64,000 nucleotides of DNA, taken from positions 124,001 to 188,000 of the forward strand of contig NZ_WNKY01000008.1 of assembly GCF_009720825.1 (NCBI RefSeq). Reading direction: 5' to 3'. A model generated the notes under the pieces. That model ran no database searches and had not been told where the DNA came from. It was given only the letters and a program-made list of their open reading frames with translations. Made by a program: the position numbers and the translations under genes. Below, piece after piece: positions 37,047-46,150 of the stretch. The first letter of the stretch is position 1. Each line of letters begins with the position of its first letter. Source of the DNA: Duganella radicis (GTDB lineage Bacteria; Pseudomonadota; Gammaproteobacteria; Burkholderiales; Burkholderiaceae_D).

Positions 37047-38825
37047 GTGGCAGCTATCAAATCTGCAATCCCTACCCGCCGCTTTGACGCGGTAATCGTC
37101 GGCGCCGGCGGCTCCGGCATGCGCGCATCGCTGCAACTGGCCGAAGCCGGCCTGAACGTGGCTGTGCTCTCCAAAGTGTTCCCGACCCGCTCCCACACCG
37201 TGGCGGCGCAGGGCGGCATCGGCGCCTCGCTGGGCAACATGGCCGAAGACAACTGGTTCTGGCACATGTTCGACACCGTCAAGGGGGGCGACTACCTGGG
37301 CGACCAGGACGCGATCGAATTCATGTGCCGCGAAGCACCGAAGGTCGTGTACGAGCTGGAACACTTCGGCATGCCGTTCGACCGCAACCCGGACGGCACC
37401 ATCTACCAGCGTCCGTTCGGCGGCCACACCGCCAACTTCGGCGAGAAAGCCGTGCAGCGCGCCTGCGCCGCGGCCGACCGTACCGGCCACGCCCTGCTGC
37501 ACACCTTGTACCAGCGCAACGTGCGCGCCCGCACCCACTTCTTCGTCGAGTGGATGGCGCTGGACCTGATCCGCGACGCCGAAGGCGACGTGGTCGGCGT
37601 AGTCGCCCTGGAAATGGAAACCGGCGAAGTCATGATGCTGGAAGCCAAAACCACCATCTTCGCGACCGGCGGCGCCGGCCGTATCTTCGCGGCATCGACC
37701 AACGCCTTCATCAACACCGGCGACGGCATGGGCATGGCGGCACGCGCCGGCCTGCCGCTGCAGGACATGGAATTCTGGCAGTTCCACCCGACCGGCGTGG
37801 CCGGCGCGGGCGTGCTGATCACCGAGGGTGTGCGCGGTGAAGGCGGTATCCTGATCAACTCGGAAGGCGAACGCTTCATGGAGCGTTACGCTCCTACGCT
37901 GAAAGACCTGGCGCCGCGCGACTTCGTGTCCCGTTCGATGGACCAGGAGATCAAGGAAGGCCGCGGCTGCGGTCCGAACAAAGACCACGTCATGCTGGAC
38001 CTGCGCCACATCGGCAAGGACACCATCGAGAAGCGTCTGCCGTCGATTCTGGAAATCGGCCACAAGTTCGCCAACGTCGATGCGACCAAGGAACCGATCC
38101 CGGTCGTGCCGACCATCCACTACCAGATGGGCGGTATCCCGACCAATATCCACGGTCAAGTTGTCACCCCGAACGGCGACGGCACCCAGAAAGTGGTCAA
38201 CGGCCTGTACGCGATCGGCGAATGCGCCTGCGTTTCGGTGCACGGCGCCAACCGCCTGGGCACCAACTCGCTGCTGGACCTGGTGGTGTTCGGCCGCGCG
38301 GCCGGCAACCACGTGGTCGCATCGAACCTGAAGCAGAAGGAAAACAAACCGCTGCCGAAAGACGCTGCCGACTTCGCGCTGAACCGCCTGAACAAGCTGG
38401 AAACCTCGGCCGGCGGCGAAAAAGTGCAGGGCGTCGCCAACGACATCCGTTCGGCCATGCAGAAATACTGCGGCGTGTTCCGTACCGACGAAGCGCTGCA
38501 GAAGGGCGTGGAAGAGATCATGAAGCTGGACGAGCGCCGCAAGCATGTCTCGTTCAAGGACAAGTCCAAGGTGTTCAATACCGCCCGCGTCGAAGCGCTG
38601 GAGCTGGACAACCTGATCGAAACCGCGAAAGCCACCATCGTCTCGGCGGCAGCACGCAAGGAATCGCGCGGCGCCCACGCCCACAACGATTACCCGCACC
38701 GCGACGACGACAACTGGATGAAGCACACCCTGTGGTACTCGGAAGCTAACCGACTGGAATACAAGGCAGTCGTGACCAAGCCGCTGACGGTTGATACCTT
38801 CAAACCGAAACCACGTACTTTCTAA
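37047..38825 (+). CDS. sdhA: Succinate dehydrogenase flavoprotein subunit
   Basis: 592 aa, normal length. The GTG at 37047 is chosen because GGAG lies about 10 nt upstream and the product then starts like other SdhA proteins ([20 protein letters not shown]). FAD-binding [17 protein letters not shown], the covalent-FAD histidine in [12 protein letters not shown], and the active-site [13 protein letters not shown] and [18 protein letters not shown] are all present. It oxidises succinate to fumarate. FAD attachment should need the SdhE encoded at 39604-39885. Confidence 0.97.
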   Translation: MAAIKSAIPTRRFDAVIVGAGGSGMRASLQLAEAGLNVAVLSKVFPTRSHTVAAQGGIGASLGNMAEDNWFWHMFDTVKGGDYLGDQDAIEFMCREAPKVVYELEHFGMPFDRNPDGTIYQRPFGGHTANFGEKAVQRACAAADRTGHALLHTLYQRNVRARTHFFVEWMALDLIRDAEGDVVGVVALEMETGEVMMLEAKTTIFATGGAGRIFAASTNAFINTGDGMGMAARAGLPLQDMEFWQFHPTGVAGAGVLITEGVRGEGGILINSEGERFMERYAPTLKDLAPRDFVSRSMDQEIKEGRGCGPNKDHVMLDLRHIGKDTIEKRLPSILEIGHKFANVDATKEPIPVVPTIHYQMGGIPTNIHGQVVTPNGDGTQKVVNGLYAIGECACVSVHGANRLGTNSLLDLVVFGRAAGNHVVASNLKQKENKPLPKDAADFALNRLNKLETSAGGEKVQGVANDIRSAMQKYCGVFRTDEALQKGVEEIMKLDERRKHVSFKDKSKVFNTARVEALELDNLIETAKATIVSAAARKESRGAHAHNDYPHRDDDNWMKHTLWYSEANRLEYKAVVTKPLTVDTFKPKPRTF

Positions 38826-38836
38826 GGCTATACAAC

Positions 38837-39547
38837 ATGGCACGCACTCTTAAACTGAAAATTTACCGTTACGATCCGGACCAGGACGCCAAGCCGTACA
38901 TGCAGGACGTGACTGTCGAGCTGAAAGACACCGACAAAATGCTGCTGGACGCCCTGCAGCGCATCAAGTCCGACGTCGATGACTCGCTGGCCCTGCGCCG
39001 CTCGTGCCGCGAAGGCGTGTGCGGTTCGGACGCGATGAACATCAACGGCAAGAACGGCCTGGCCTGCACCACCAACCTGAACGAGCTGACCGAGCCTATC
39101 GTGCTGCGTCCGCTGCCAGGCCTGCCGGTGATCCGCGACCTGATCGTCGACATGACCCAGTTCTTCAAGCAGTACGATTCGATCAAGCCTTACCTGATCA
39201 ACGATTCGATCCGTCCTGAAAAAGAACGCCTGCAAACCCCGGAACAGCGCGAAGAGCTGGACGGCCTGTACGAGTGCATCCTGTGCGCCTGCTGCTCGAC
39301 CTCGTGCCCGTCGTTCTGGTGGAATCCGGACAAGTTCGTCGGCCCGGCCGGCCTGCTGCAAGCCTACCGCTTCATCGCCGACTCGCGCGACGAGGCCACC
39401 GGCCAGCGTCTGGACAACCTGGAAGATCCATACCGCCTGTTCCGCTGCCACTCGATCATGAACTGCGTCGACGTCTGCCCCAAGGGTCTGAACCCGAACA
39501 AGGCGATCGGCAAGATCAAAGAGCTGATGGTGCGCCGCGCGATCTAA
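38837..39547 (+). CDS. sdhB: Succinate dehydrogenase iron-sulfur subunit
   Basis: 236 aa. The [2Fe-2S] cysteines are in RRSCREGVCGSDAMNI followed by GLAC; the [4Fe-4S] and [3Fe-4S] cysteines are in CILCACCSTSCPSFWW and CHSIMNCVDVCPKG. It carries electrons from SdhA to the quinone. It lies 11 nt after sdhA and is followed by a strong hairpin at 39555. Confidence 0.97.
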   Translation: MARTLKLKIYRYDPDQDAKPYMQDVTVELKDTDKMLLDALQRIKSDVDDSLALRRSCREGVCGSDAMNINGKNGLACTTNLNELTEPIVLRPLPGLPVIRDLIVDMTQFFKQYDSIKPYLINDSIRPEKERLQTPEQREELDGLYECILCACCSTSCPSFWWNPDKFVGPAGLLQAYRFIADSRDEATGQRLDNLEDPYRLFRCHSIMNCVDVCPKGLNPNKAIGKIKELMVRRAI

Positions 39548-39554
39548 AGCGCCC

Positions 39555-39585
39555 ACGGGCGGCGGCTACAGCGCCGCCCGTTTTT
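39555..39585 (+). terminator. Terminator after sdhB
   Basis: ACGGGCGGCG (39555-39564) pairs with CGCCGCCCGT (39572-39581), followed by TTTTT. It lies between sdhB and sdhE, so sdhE-gltA either depends on read-through or has its own promoter. Confidence 0.8.
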
Positions 39586-39603
39586 GTGTAAAGTAGTACT
39601 GCT

Positions 39604-39885
39604 ATGACTGAATCGAACCAATCTGCGCATCAGTCCGACCCAGCCAACCGCGCCCGCCTGCGCTGGCGCGCCCGCCGGGGTCTGCTGGAAAACGACATCA
39701 TCCTGACCCGTTTTCTGGATGCGCATGAAACCGAATTGACCGACGACGAAGTGGACGCGCTCACGCGGCTCCTCGACTTGTCGGACAATGCCCTGATGGA
39801 TCTGGTACTGGCCCGTAAAGAGCCGGAAGGCGAGATCGACCTGCCGCATGTGCACGCACTGTTGCAGCGGTTGCGCCTGGCCTAG
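39604..39885 (+). CDS. sdhE: SdhE, FAD assembly factor for SdhA
   Basis: 93 aa. The N-terminal [17 protein letters not shown] holds the RGxxE motif that defines SdhE (YgfY/CptB family), followed by [28 protein letters not shown], a helical bundle. It promotes covalent FAD attachment to SdhA. Its place between sdhB and gltA is the usual betaproteobacterial order. Confidence 0.92.
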   Translation: MTESNQSAHQSDPANRARLRWRARRGLLENDIILTRFLDAHETELTDDEVDALTRLLDLSDNALMDLVLARKEPEGEIDLPHVHALLQRLRLA

Positions 39886-39937
39886 TAGCACCCCCAGTTT
39901 CTTTTACTTGCATCATCTCTCCAAGAAGGAAGAGTCC

Positions 39938-41239
39938 ATGAACATCTCTGATAACAAAGCCACTCTCTCGTTCTCCGATGGCAGCCCGGCGGTCGAGTTC
40001 CCGATCTACAAAGGCACCGTTGGTCCCGACGTGATCGACATCCGCAAGCTGTACGGCGGCACCGGCAAATTCACCTACGACCCAGGCTTCATGTCGACCG
40101 CGTCGTGCAACTCGTCGATCACCTACATCGACGGCGACAAGGGCGAGCTGCAATACCGCGGCTACCCGATCGAACAGCTGGCCGTGAACGCCGACTTCAT
40201 GGAATCGTGCTACCTGCTGCTGAACGGCGAACTGCCGAACGCGGCGCAGAAGAAAGAGTTCGTCGAGACCGTGTCCAAGCACACCATGGTGCACGAGCAG
40301 ATGCAATTCTTCTTCCGCGGCTTCCGCCGCGACGCGCACCCGATGTCGGTGCTGGTCGGTACCGTTGGCGCGCTGGCCTCGTTCTACCACGACTCGCTGG
40401 ACATCAACGACGCCAAGCAGCGTGAAATCTCGGCCATCCGCCTGATCGCCAAGATGCCGACCCTGGTCGCCATGGCCTACAAGTACTCGATCGGCCAGCC
40501 GTTCATGTACCCGCGCAACGACCTGTCGTACTCGGCCAACTTCATGCGCATGATGTTCGGCAACCCATGCGAAGAGTATAAGGTCAACGACGTGCTGGTG
40601 CGCGCGCTGGACCGCATCCTGATCCTGCACGCCGACCACGAGCAGAACGCGTCGACCTCGACCGTCCGCCTGGCCGGCTCGTCGGGCGCCAACCCGTTCG
40701 CCTGTATCGCTGCCGGCATCGCCTGCCTGTGGGGCCCTGCCCACGGCGGCGCCAACGAAGCGGCACTGACCATGCTGAAGGAAATCGGCTCGGTGGAGAA
40801 CATTCCTGCCTTCATCGCTCAGGTGAAAGATAAGAACTCCGGCGTGAAGCTGATGGGCTTCGGTCACCGCGTGTACAAGAACTTCGACCCGCGCGCCAAG
40901 CTGATGCGCGAAACCTGCTACGAAGTGCTGAACGAACTGGGCCTGCAAGACGACCCGCTGTTCAAGCTGGCGATGGAACTGGAAAAGATCGCGCTGAACG
41001 ACGAATACTTCGTCTCGCGCAAACTGTACCCGAACGTCGACTTCTACTCGGGCATCGTGCAATCGGCGCTGGGCATTCCAGTGTCGCTGTTCACCGGTAT
41101 CTTCGCGATGGCGCGTACCATCGGCTGGATCGCCCAGTGGAACGAAATGATCGCCGACCCGGAACAGAAAATCGGCCGTCCGCGCCAGCTGTTCATCGGC
41201 GCCACCACCCGCGACGTACCGCCGCTGGACAAGCGTTAA
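39938..41239 (+). CDS. gltA: Citrate synthase (type II)
   Basis: 433 aa. The ATG at 39938 has AAGGAAG upstream; the frame is open further 5' but overlaps sdhE. Catalytic segments [16 protein letters not shown] and [15 protein letters not shown] and the C-terminal Asp region [16 protein letters not shown] are present. It condenses acetyl-CoA with oxaloacetate. In many relatives the next gene is sucA; here an accessory block of about 6.8 kb intervenes. Confidence 0.97.
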   Translation: MNISDNKATLSFSDGSPAVEFPIYKGTVGPDVIDIRKLYGGTGKFTYDPGFMSTASCNSSITYIDGDKGELQYRGYPIEQLAVNADFMESCYLLLNGELPNAAQKKEFVETVSKHTMVHEQMQFFFRGFRRDAHPMSVLVGTVGALASFYHDSLDINDAKQREISAIRLIAKMPTLVAMAYKYSIGQPFMYPRNDLSYSANFMRMMFGNPCEEYKVNDVLVRALDRILILHADHEQNASTSTVRLAGSSGANPFACIAAGIACLWGPAHGGANEAALTMLKEIGSVENIPAFIAQVKDKNSGVKLMGFGHRVYKNFDPRAKLMRETCYEVLNELGLQDDPLFKLAMELEKIALNDEYFVSRKLYPNVDFYSGIVQSALGIPVSLFTGIFAMARTIGWIAQWNEMIADPEQKIGRPRQLFIGATTRDVPPLDKR

Positions 41240-41257
41240 TCCACGGTTTTACGCAGC

Positions 41258-41286
41258 AAAAAAAAACGGGCTTCGGCCCGTTTTTT
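41258..41286 (+). terminator. Terminator of gltA
   Basis: CGGGC (41267-41271), TTCG tetraloop, GCCCG (41276-41280), with A residues before and T residues after the stem. Confidence 0.9.
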
Positions 41287-41311
41287 CGTCTGTCGCTGAG
41301 AGGGGATATCC

Positions 41312-42088
41312 ATGCCGGGCCAATACGCGCCAAGCCAGTCCGGGGCCGACGGGCATGTCGTTGAGATCAACGGCATTGAGATGTACTACGAAGAGTACGG
41401 GGCCGGACGGCCGCTGGTGTTGCTTCACGGGTTTGGCGGCTGTGTGCAGAACTGGTATCCGTTTATCGATCCGTTGGCGGAGCGCTACCGCCTGATCCTG
41501 ATTGACCTGCGCGGGCATGGCCGCTCCACCAACCCGGCGAACACGTTCACCCATCGGGAGGCCGCCGGCGATGTGCGGCTGTTGCTGGACCGGCTGGGCA
41601 TAGACCGATTCTCGGCCATGGGAATGAGCTCCGGCGGCATGACGCTGCTGCATATGGCGACGCGCCAACCGGCGCGTCTGGACGCCATGGTGCTGATCAG
41701 CGCCACGACGCATTTTCCCGAGCAGGCGAGGATCATCATGCGCAGGGCATCGTTTGCCACCATGCCGCAACCCGTGCAGGAAATGTACCGCGAATGCGCC
41801 AAGCGCGGCGATGAGCAGGTGCGTCAGCTGATAGCGCAATTCAATGCGCTGGGTGAAAACTACGACGACGTGAATTTTACCGCGTCGGATTTAGCCGTCA
41901 TCACGGCGCGGACGCTGATCGTGCACGGTGATCGCGACAACTTTTTCCCGGCCAATATTCCGCAGAATATGCAGCGCGCTATCCCCGATGCCGAGTTATG
42001 GATGATTCCCGGCGGCGATCACGTGCCGATTTATGACACTGCGGTTCCGTTCACCTCGACAGCGCTGGCGTTTCTGGGCAGGGCTTAG
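41312..42088 (+). CDS. Alpha/beta-fold hydrolase
   Basis: 258 aa. Motifs in order: oxyanion loop VLLHGFGGCVQNW, DLRGHGRS, the nucleophile elbow GMSSGG (Ser106), the acid in VHGDRDNFF and the His in GGDHVPIY. The substrate cannot be named from sequence. It starts right after the gltA terminator and shares a 4-bp overlap at its stop with the convergent gene at 42085-42408. Confidence 0.88.
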   Translation: MPGQYAPSQSGADGHVVEINGIEMYYEEYGAGRPLVLLHGFGGCVQNWYPFIDPLAERYRLILIDLRGHGRSTNPANTFTHREAAGDVRLLLDRLGIDRFSAMGMSSGGMTLLHMATRQPARLDAMVLISATTHFPEQARIIMRRASFATMPQPVQEMYRECAKRGDEQVRQLIAQFNALGENYDDVNFTASDLAVITARTLIVHGDRDNFFPANIPQNMQRAIPDAELWMIPGGDHVPIYDTAVPFTSTALAFLGRA

Positions 42089-42408
42089 CGAGGTGCTGCG
42101 GCGCGGTCGAAGTGCAGCATGTGTTCGACGTGGACCTTGATACCGCTGTTCAGGCTGGCCAGCGCCTTGCGCAAGGTGCGGGCCGAGGCTTCGCCGATGC
42201 CGCCGACCGTGATGCTGTGCTCATAACAGCCACCGCGGCGCAGAATCAGCCATTTGTCGACGCGCGCGTTGGCGCTTTTCAGGGTCGATTCCAGCTGGCT
42301 GGCCACAGGTTCGCTGGCGCCCAGTTGCAGATGGAAGGTGTGCGTCATGCGGAACTCGTGGTCCAGGGCGCTGGTGTCTTGAACGGGGGCAGTGTTGGTC
42401 GTGCTCAT
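42085..42408 (-). CDS. Hypothetical 107-aa protein
   Basis: The ATG at 42408 has AGGAGA upstream. After a variable N-terminus the sequence alternates beta-strands and helices (RMTHTFHLQLGASEPVASQL, KWLILRRGGCYEHSITVGG, ASARTLRKALASLNSGIKVH). This could fold as an ACT-like beta-alpha-beta unit, but that is a guess. No family is recognised. The 209-bp region upstream contains the inverted repeat at 42553-42592. Confidence 0.65.
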   Translation of the reverse strand: MSTTNTAPVQDTSALDHEFRMTHTFHLQLGASEPVASQLESTLKSANARVDKWLILRRGGCYEHSITVGGIGEASARTLRKALASLNSGIKVHVEHMLHFDRAAAPR

Positions 42409-42552
42409 GGTTTCTCCTGAAAGCTAGGCTCGATTCGGAGCAAACCATTGCACCCGCTTCGTTGCCGTGAAAAGGCCGCATCGCCGTAAAGGCATCCACC
42501 TTGCCCGGGGAGGCAGGTTGGCGTCGGATAACCGACTCTTGATGCTTGAATA

Positions 42553-42592
42553 AAATCCGCTATAGCGAACCGGTGTTCAATATAGCGGAATT
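42553..42592. repeat. Inverted repeat with nested palindrome, candidate operator
   Basis: AAATCCGCTATA-type arm (42553-42564) and TATAGCGGAATT (42581-42592) form an inverted repeat with one mismatch in 12-13 bp. The left arm also belongs to a perfect 10-bp palindrome CGCTATAGCG (42558-42567). It lies between the minus-strand genes at 42085-42408 and 42618-43397. Confidence 0.45.
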
Positions 42593-42617
42593 TCTCCGAC
42601 TGCGCAACAGGCGGGCT

Positions 42618-43397
42618 TCATGCCATACCGGGTATCAGCAGTTCGTGGTCTATGCACAGGCGCACAAATGCCTGGTAGCGGTTGGCCGGTATGCCAACGG
42701 CAGGGGTCTGGCGCTGTCGCTCATATTCTTGATAAAAGAAGCCGGCCAGGTCCGGCTTGGATTCAAGGAAGATCCTGACAAGGCTTTTCGCCGCCTGCTC
42801 GTTGCCGGCCCAGAGCGCAATGTCGAGTGCCCAGTCAGGGAACCTGACGATCTCGTTGCGCTCAAGAAGACGGGCACTCAGCTTCTCCATGGACGAACAA
42901 GCGTCAAATGCCGGCAGGACATGATTTCGCACGGTGCCGATCATGCTTTGGATTTCGTCGGCACGGGTTTGCGGGTCAACCAGTTGCCACTTCAGATACT
43001 CGTGCGTGGGGTTCAAGTAGCCAACCTGCGTGATCCAGAGGTTGGCGCCATCCGTCACGCCGTTGTTCGCCAGGCGCCATTTCTCAAGGGCTGCCGACTT
43101 CACCTGCGCGTGCATGGCAACGGCAATGTGATGTCCGGACGTGTTGGCGCCGTCGGATTGAAATGACACGATGTGCGTGAAGGGGCCGACTTTGCGTGAA
43201 AATCGCAGTCCGCTTTTCGCCCAGCGAAAACCCTGATCAGTGAAAGCCGCAGCAACTGCGCTGCAGCTGTTGAGCACAACCTCACCCACCAGTTCAGTGC
43301 CGGCGGGCACCAGTTGGAATCGACCGCCGCCGCTGCGGTCGCGCGATGTCGAAATATCCTGAATGTGATCGTCGAGCGAGAGTAGTTTTTTCGGCAT
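42618..43397 (-). CDS. DUF4304-like hypothetical protein
   Basis: 259 aa from the ATG at 43397. Residues about 45-190 (FTDQGFRWAKSGLRFSRKVG, HIVSFQSDGANTS, WKLVDPQ-type segment) resemble DUF4304, found in small stand-alone proteins often near toxin or immunity loci. The rest is helical with an Asp/Trp-rich segment (PDWALDIALWAGNEQAAKSL). It is 2 nt downstream of the membrane-protein gene at 43400-43813, so they form a pair. Function unknown. Confidence 0.65.
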   Translation of the reverse strand: MPKKLLSLDDHIQDISTSRDRSGGGRFQLVPAGTELVGEVVLNSCSAVAAAFTDQGFRWAKSGLRFSRKVGPFTHIVSFQSDGANTSGHHIAVAMHAQVKSAALEKWRLANNGVTDGANLWITQVGYLNPTHEYLKWQLVDPQTRADEIQSMIGTVRNHVLPAFDACSSMEKLSARLLERNEIVRFPDWALDIALWAGNEQAAKSLVRIFLESKPDLAGFFYQEYERQRQTPAVGIPANRYQAFVRLCIDHELLIPGMA

Positions 43398-43399
43398 GA

Positions 43400-43813
43400 C
43401 TACTTTGATCCTTGGTGGCGATGATCGGGCCGCAGCACCAGCAGCCACCAGCACAGCACGCCGATGGTCAGTTGCGGCAGGTTGTACAGGAATTTATCGA
43501 GCGTGGCGTCGCGCCGCTGCGGCCAGGCGCTGTTGGCGGTTTCGGCGATGATGTTGGTGTGATAAAAGCAGGCCGCCAGCAGGAACAGCGCCGCCACGCC
43601 CCAGATCGCGGGCAAGCTGGTCACGCGACGGCGCAACAGTGAGGCGAACGGATACACCAGCACGCAGCAGAAAACGTAGGCAAACAAATTGACCGGCAGG
43701 TTGGCCAGATCAAAGTGAGGCAGCACGACCGGCACAGCGCAAATCGCCACCGCCAGCATGACTGCAATAACGGGATGAGGCTGTTCCGGCCAAGTCGAGA
43801 GGTGGTTGTTCAT
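43400..43813 (-). CDS. Four-TM hypothetical membrane protein
   Basis: 137 aa with four hydrophobic helices (VIAVMLAVAICAVPVVL, LFAYVFCCVLVYPFASL, WGVAALFLLAACFYH, LPQLTIGVLCWWLLVL) and short loops. No family is recognised. It starts the two-gene unit with the DUF4304-like gene. The start has no strong Shine-Dalgarno. Confidence 0.65.
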   Translation of the reverse strand: MNNHLSTWPEQPHPVIAVMLAVAICAVPVVLPHFDLANLPVNLFAYVFCCVLVYPFASLLRRRVTSLPAIWGVAALFLLAACFYHTNIIAETANSAWPQRRDATLDKFLYNLPQLTIGVLCWWLLVLRPDHRHQGSK

Positions 43814-43928
43814 TATGAAACGCGTGATGAAAGGGCACTATTGTAGCTTTGGATTGCGGCGGCCCCACGGAACTTAATGTTGAGTCGCGAGTCGAACTCG
43901 TATTCTGTTTTCAAGCAGGGAGGGCGTC

Positions 43929-44297
43929 ATGGATATTTGGGCCACTGAACCGCTTATGCGGCAGTATGGTGTTTCGGAGGATTCTATTGCCAAACTGCGA
44001 GAGGCTGCGGCAAATGTTCCAGCGGGGGGCTTGCTCAGTTGGGGGGCGACGCCTGTCATCGCGGGCCTCAACGCAGCTGAGAGCGAGCTGCTGTTAATAC
44101 GAATGCTGGAGCGTCTGGCAGAACGTTTGGAGGCTAAGTTAGACGATCACGATGTGCCTGAGTTGGTGGGCATGCCGAGTGTCGACGAGTTATTGGCCAA
44201 GATTAGCAACCCGCAGGTTGCGATCATACTAAGAGATGCCTGCGCGCGACTTGACGCCGACAGGCGTGGAGCGTGTCCTCGGGCAGTGTCTCAATGA
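43929..44297 (+). CDS. Orphan hypothetical protein, 122 aa
   Basis: The ATG follows GGGAGG. The protein is acidic and helical (RMLERLAERLEAKLDD, PSVDELLAKISNPQVAIILRDA). Base and codon use are plainly less GC-rich than in the neighbours (codons such as TTA, ATA, AGT), which suggests foreign origin. The last ~20 residues are Arg/Ala/Cys-rich and may result from a frameshift. No family is recognised. Confidence 0.5.
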   Translation: MDIWATEPLMRQYGVSEDSIAKLREAAANVPAGGLLSWGATPVIAGLNAAESELLLIRMLERLAERLEAKLDDHDVPELVGMPSVDELLAKISNPQVAIILRDACARLDADRRGACPRAVSQ

Positions 44298-44398
44298 TAG
44301 GCGCAGCCAATTTCGGATAATGTCTTTCCGGCCAAGGCGAAGGAGCTTGCGCGCGAAAAGCGAGGTGGGGAAGACCGTCGGCAATGACGAAGCTGCGC

Positions 44399-44773
44399 TT
44401 ACTTTTCCTGATCCAGCAGGGCCTGGATTTCTTCGCGTTCTTTTTTGCTGACGTGGCCGCCGCGCAGGGCGGCCAGCACCAGGGCTTTGCCGGAGCCGGC
44501 GAAGGCTTTCTGGATCAGGTCTTTCAACAGGCTGGTTTGGACCGAATCCTGCTCCTGCACCGGCGCGTAGATGTGGGCGCGCTGGCTTTCGTCGCGTTTC
44601 AGCAGGCCTTTGGTGTGCATCACTTGCAGTACCCGCAGCACGTTGGCGTAGCTGGTGTCCGGACGCGTTTCCTGTGCCGCCTCGTGCACTTGCCGCGCGG
44701 TCGCGGGGCCGAGCGCGTACAGCAGGCGCAGCATCTCCAGTTCGGCGGCGGTCGGTTTCGGTAAGGTGCTCAT
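44399..44773 (-). CDS. BlaI/MecI/CopY-family transcriptional repressor
   Basis: 124 aa. The winged helix (PTAAELEMLRLLYALGPATA, SYANVLRVLQVMHTKGLLKR) and C-terminal dimerisation helices (LLKDLIQKAFAGSGKALVLA) are typical. Such repressors usually have a BlaR1/M56 peptidase next door; none is present here. The gene follows the LRR-kinase gene by 18 nt on the same strand and may share its transcript. TCTAG is repeated at 44791 and 44805. Confidence 0.85.
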   Translation of the reverse strand: MSTLPKPTAAELEMLRLLYALGPATARQVHEAAQETRPDTSYANVLRVLQVMHTKGLLKRDESQRAHIYAPVQEQDSVQTSLLKDLIQKAFAGSGKALVLAALRGGHVSKKEREEIQALLDQEK

Positions 44774-44791
44774 GGATGTAGAATAATTTAT

Positions 44792-46078
44792 CTAGAATGG
44801 ATTGTCTAGCTGTTCTTTGATGTCGTTGAAGCGCGGCCCGCCTTGCTGGCAGGCGGCTTGCAACTGGCGCAGGCTTGGCGGGGCGCTGTCGCAGCGGTCT
44901 AGCAGTTCTTCCAGCAGCTTGCCGAAGGCGCGCACTTCGAGTGTTTGCAGGGCCGATGCATGCGGCCCGGCCGGATCGTAGAACGAGGCGGCGCCAAAGT
45001 CGCCCAGCAGGGTGTGGCCGTGGTCGTCGTGCAGGACGTTGTGGCCGTACAGGTCGCCATGCATGATGCCGTGGCGGTGCAACTGCGCGGCCGCCGAGGC
45101 GATGCCCCGGGCGATCGCCAGCGCCGCCGACAGGTCGAAGCGCTTGTCTTCGGCGTAGATGTCGCGGGTGCAGCTGTCCAGGCTGGGCGGGCCGGCGAGG
45201 TTGTGGAAGTCCGGGGAGATCAGTTCCATCACCAGGCCGTGGGCGTTTTCCGGATGATCTTCAATGTGGCCAAGGATGGGAATCAGGTTGGGATGCGCGC
45301 CGGCGCCCAGGCAGGCCGCCATTTCGCTCAACGGCGAACCGTCACTGGTCATGGCGGCGCGGAACAATTTGACGGCCACCGGCTCGGCCGTGTCGTCGTG
45401 CGGCCAGTCGGCGCGGTAGATGATGCCGGAAGCGCCTTCGCCCAGTTTTTCACGCAGCGCCAGCGTCGGCCAGCTGATGGCGGCGGAGGGCGTGTGGACC
45501 AGCGTGTCTTCCAGTTGATCGCACAGCGGATTGCCGGCGTAGGCCAGCCACGTCAGGCGCGGCAGCGCTAGCAGCCAGTCCGGCAGCGCGGTCAGCCGGT
45601 TGCTGGCGATGCGCAGCAGTTCAAGCTTGTGCAGCTGCGACATGGAGGCGGGCAACTCGCGCAGGCGGTTCCCGGCCAACATCAGCTTTTGCAGTTGCGG
45701 ACGCTCGCCCAGTTCGGCAGGCAGTTGTTCGAGGTCGTTATCGGTCAGCACCAGCCAGCGCAGACCGGCGGGCAGGGCGGCGGCGGGCACGTGGCGCACG
45801 CGGTTGGCCTTGAAGCCGAGCATGGTCAGCGACGGGCACCGGCCCAGCACCGAAGGCAATTCCGCAAACTGGTTATCCGAGCAAAAGATGATGCGCAGCT
45901 GGTGCAGCCGGGGCAAGTCGTCCGGCAGTGTCGAGAGCGCATTGCCGGACAGGTCGAGGATTTCCAGGCTGTCGGCCAGCGTGTAGATCTCGGGCGGGAA
46001 TTCGGTGAGGCCGCAGCGCAAGGTCAGGCGCGTGATGCCTGCCAGTGCGCCGCTGCGCAACTGCTCAAGGGTGTGCAT
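44792..46078 (-). CDS. Leucine-rich-repeat protein kinase
   Basis: 428 aa. Residues about 15-190 hold seven or so LRRs of the x-L-x-x-L-P type (LEILDLSGNALSTLPDDLPR, LQKLMLAGNRLRELPASM). A protein-kinase domain follows (about 205-420): glycine loop LGEGASGIIYRA, VAVKLF lysine, catalytic loop HGDLYGHN (Asp342, with G replacing the usual R of HRD) and GDFG (Asp360). HGD kinases are non-RD but can be active. It has no signal peptide or membrane segment. It probably phosphorylates partners recognised by the LRRs, which are unknown. Confidence 0.85.
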   Translation of the reverse strand: MHTLEQLRSGALAGITRLTLRCGLTEFPPEIYTLADSLEILDLSGNALSTLPDDLPRLHQLRIIFCSDNQFAELPSVLGRCPSLTMLGFKANRVRHVPAAALPAGLRWLVLTDNDLEQLPAELGERPQLQKLMLAGNRLRELPASMSQLHKLELLRIASNRLTALPDWLLALPRLTWLAYAGNPLCDQLEDTLVHTPSAAISWPTLALREKLGEGASGIIYRADWPHDDTAEPVAVKLFRAAMTSDGSPLSEMAACLGAGAHPNLIPILGHIEDHPENAHGLVMELISPDFHNLAGPPSLDSCTRDIYAEDKRFDLSAALAIARGIASAAAQLHRHGIMHGDLYGHNVLHDDHGHTLLGDFGAASFYDPAGPHASALQTLEVRAFGKLLEELLDRCDSAPPSLRQLQAACQQGGPRFNDIKEQLDNPF

Positions 46079-46150
46079 GGGAAGAGGCGATAAACAACGA
46101 CGGCGCAGTGTATCACTTCGCCGCCGCGGCCGAGGCCTCCGCTCAGCGCA

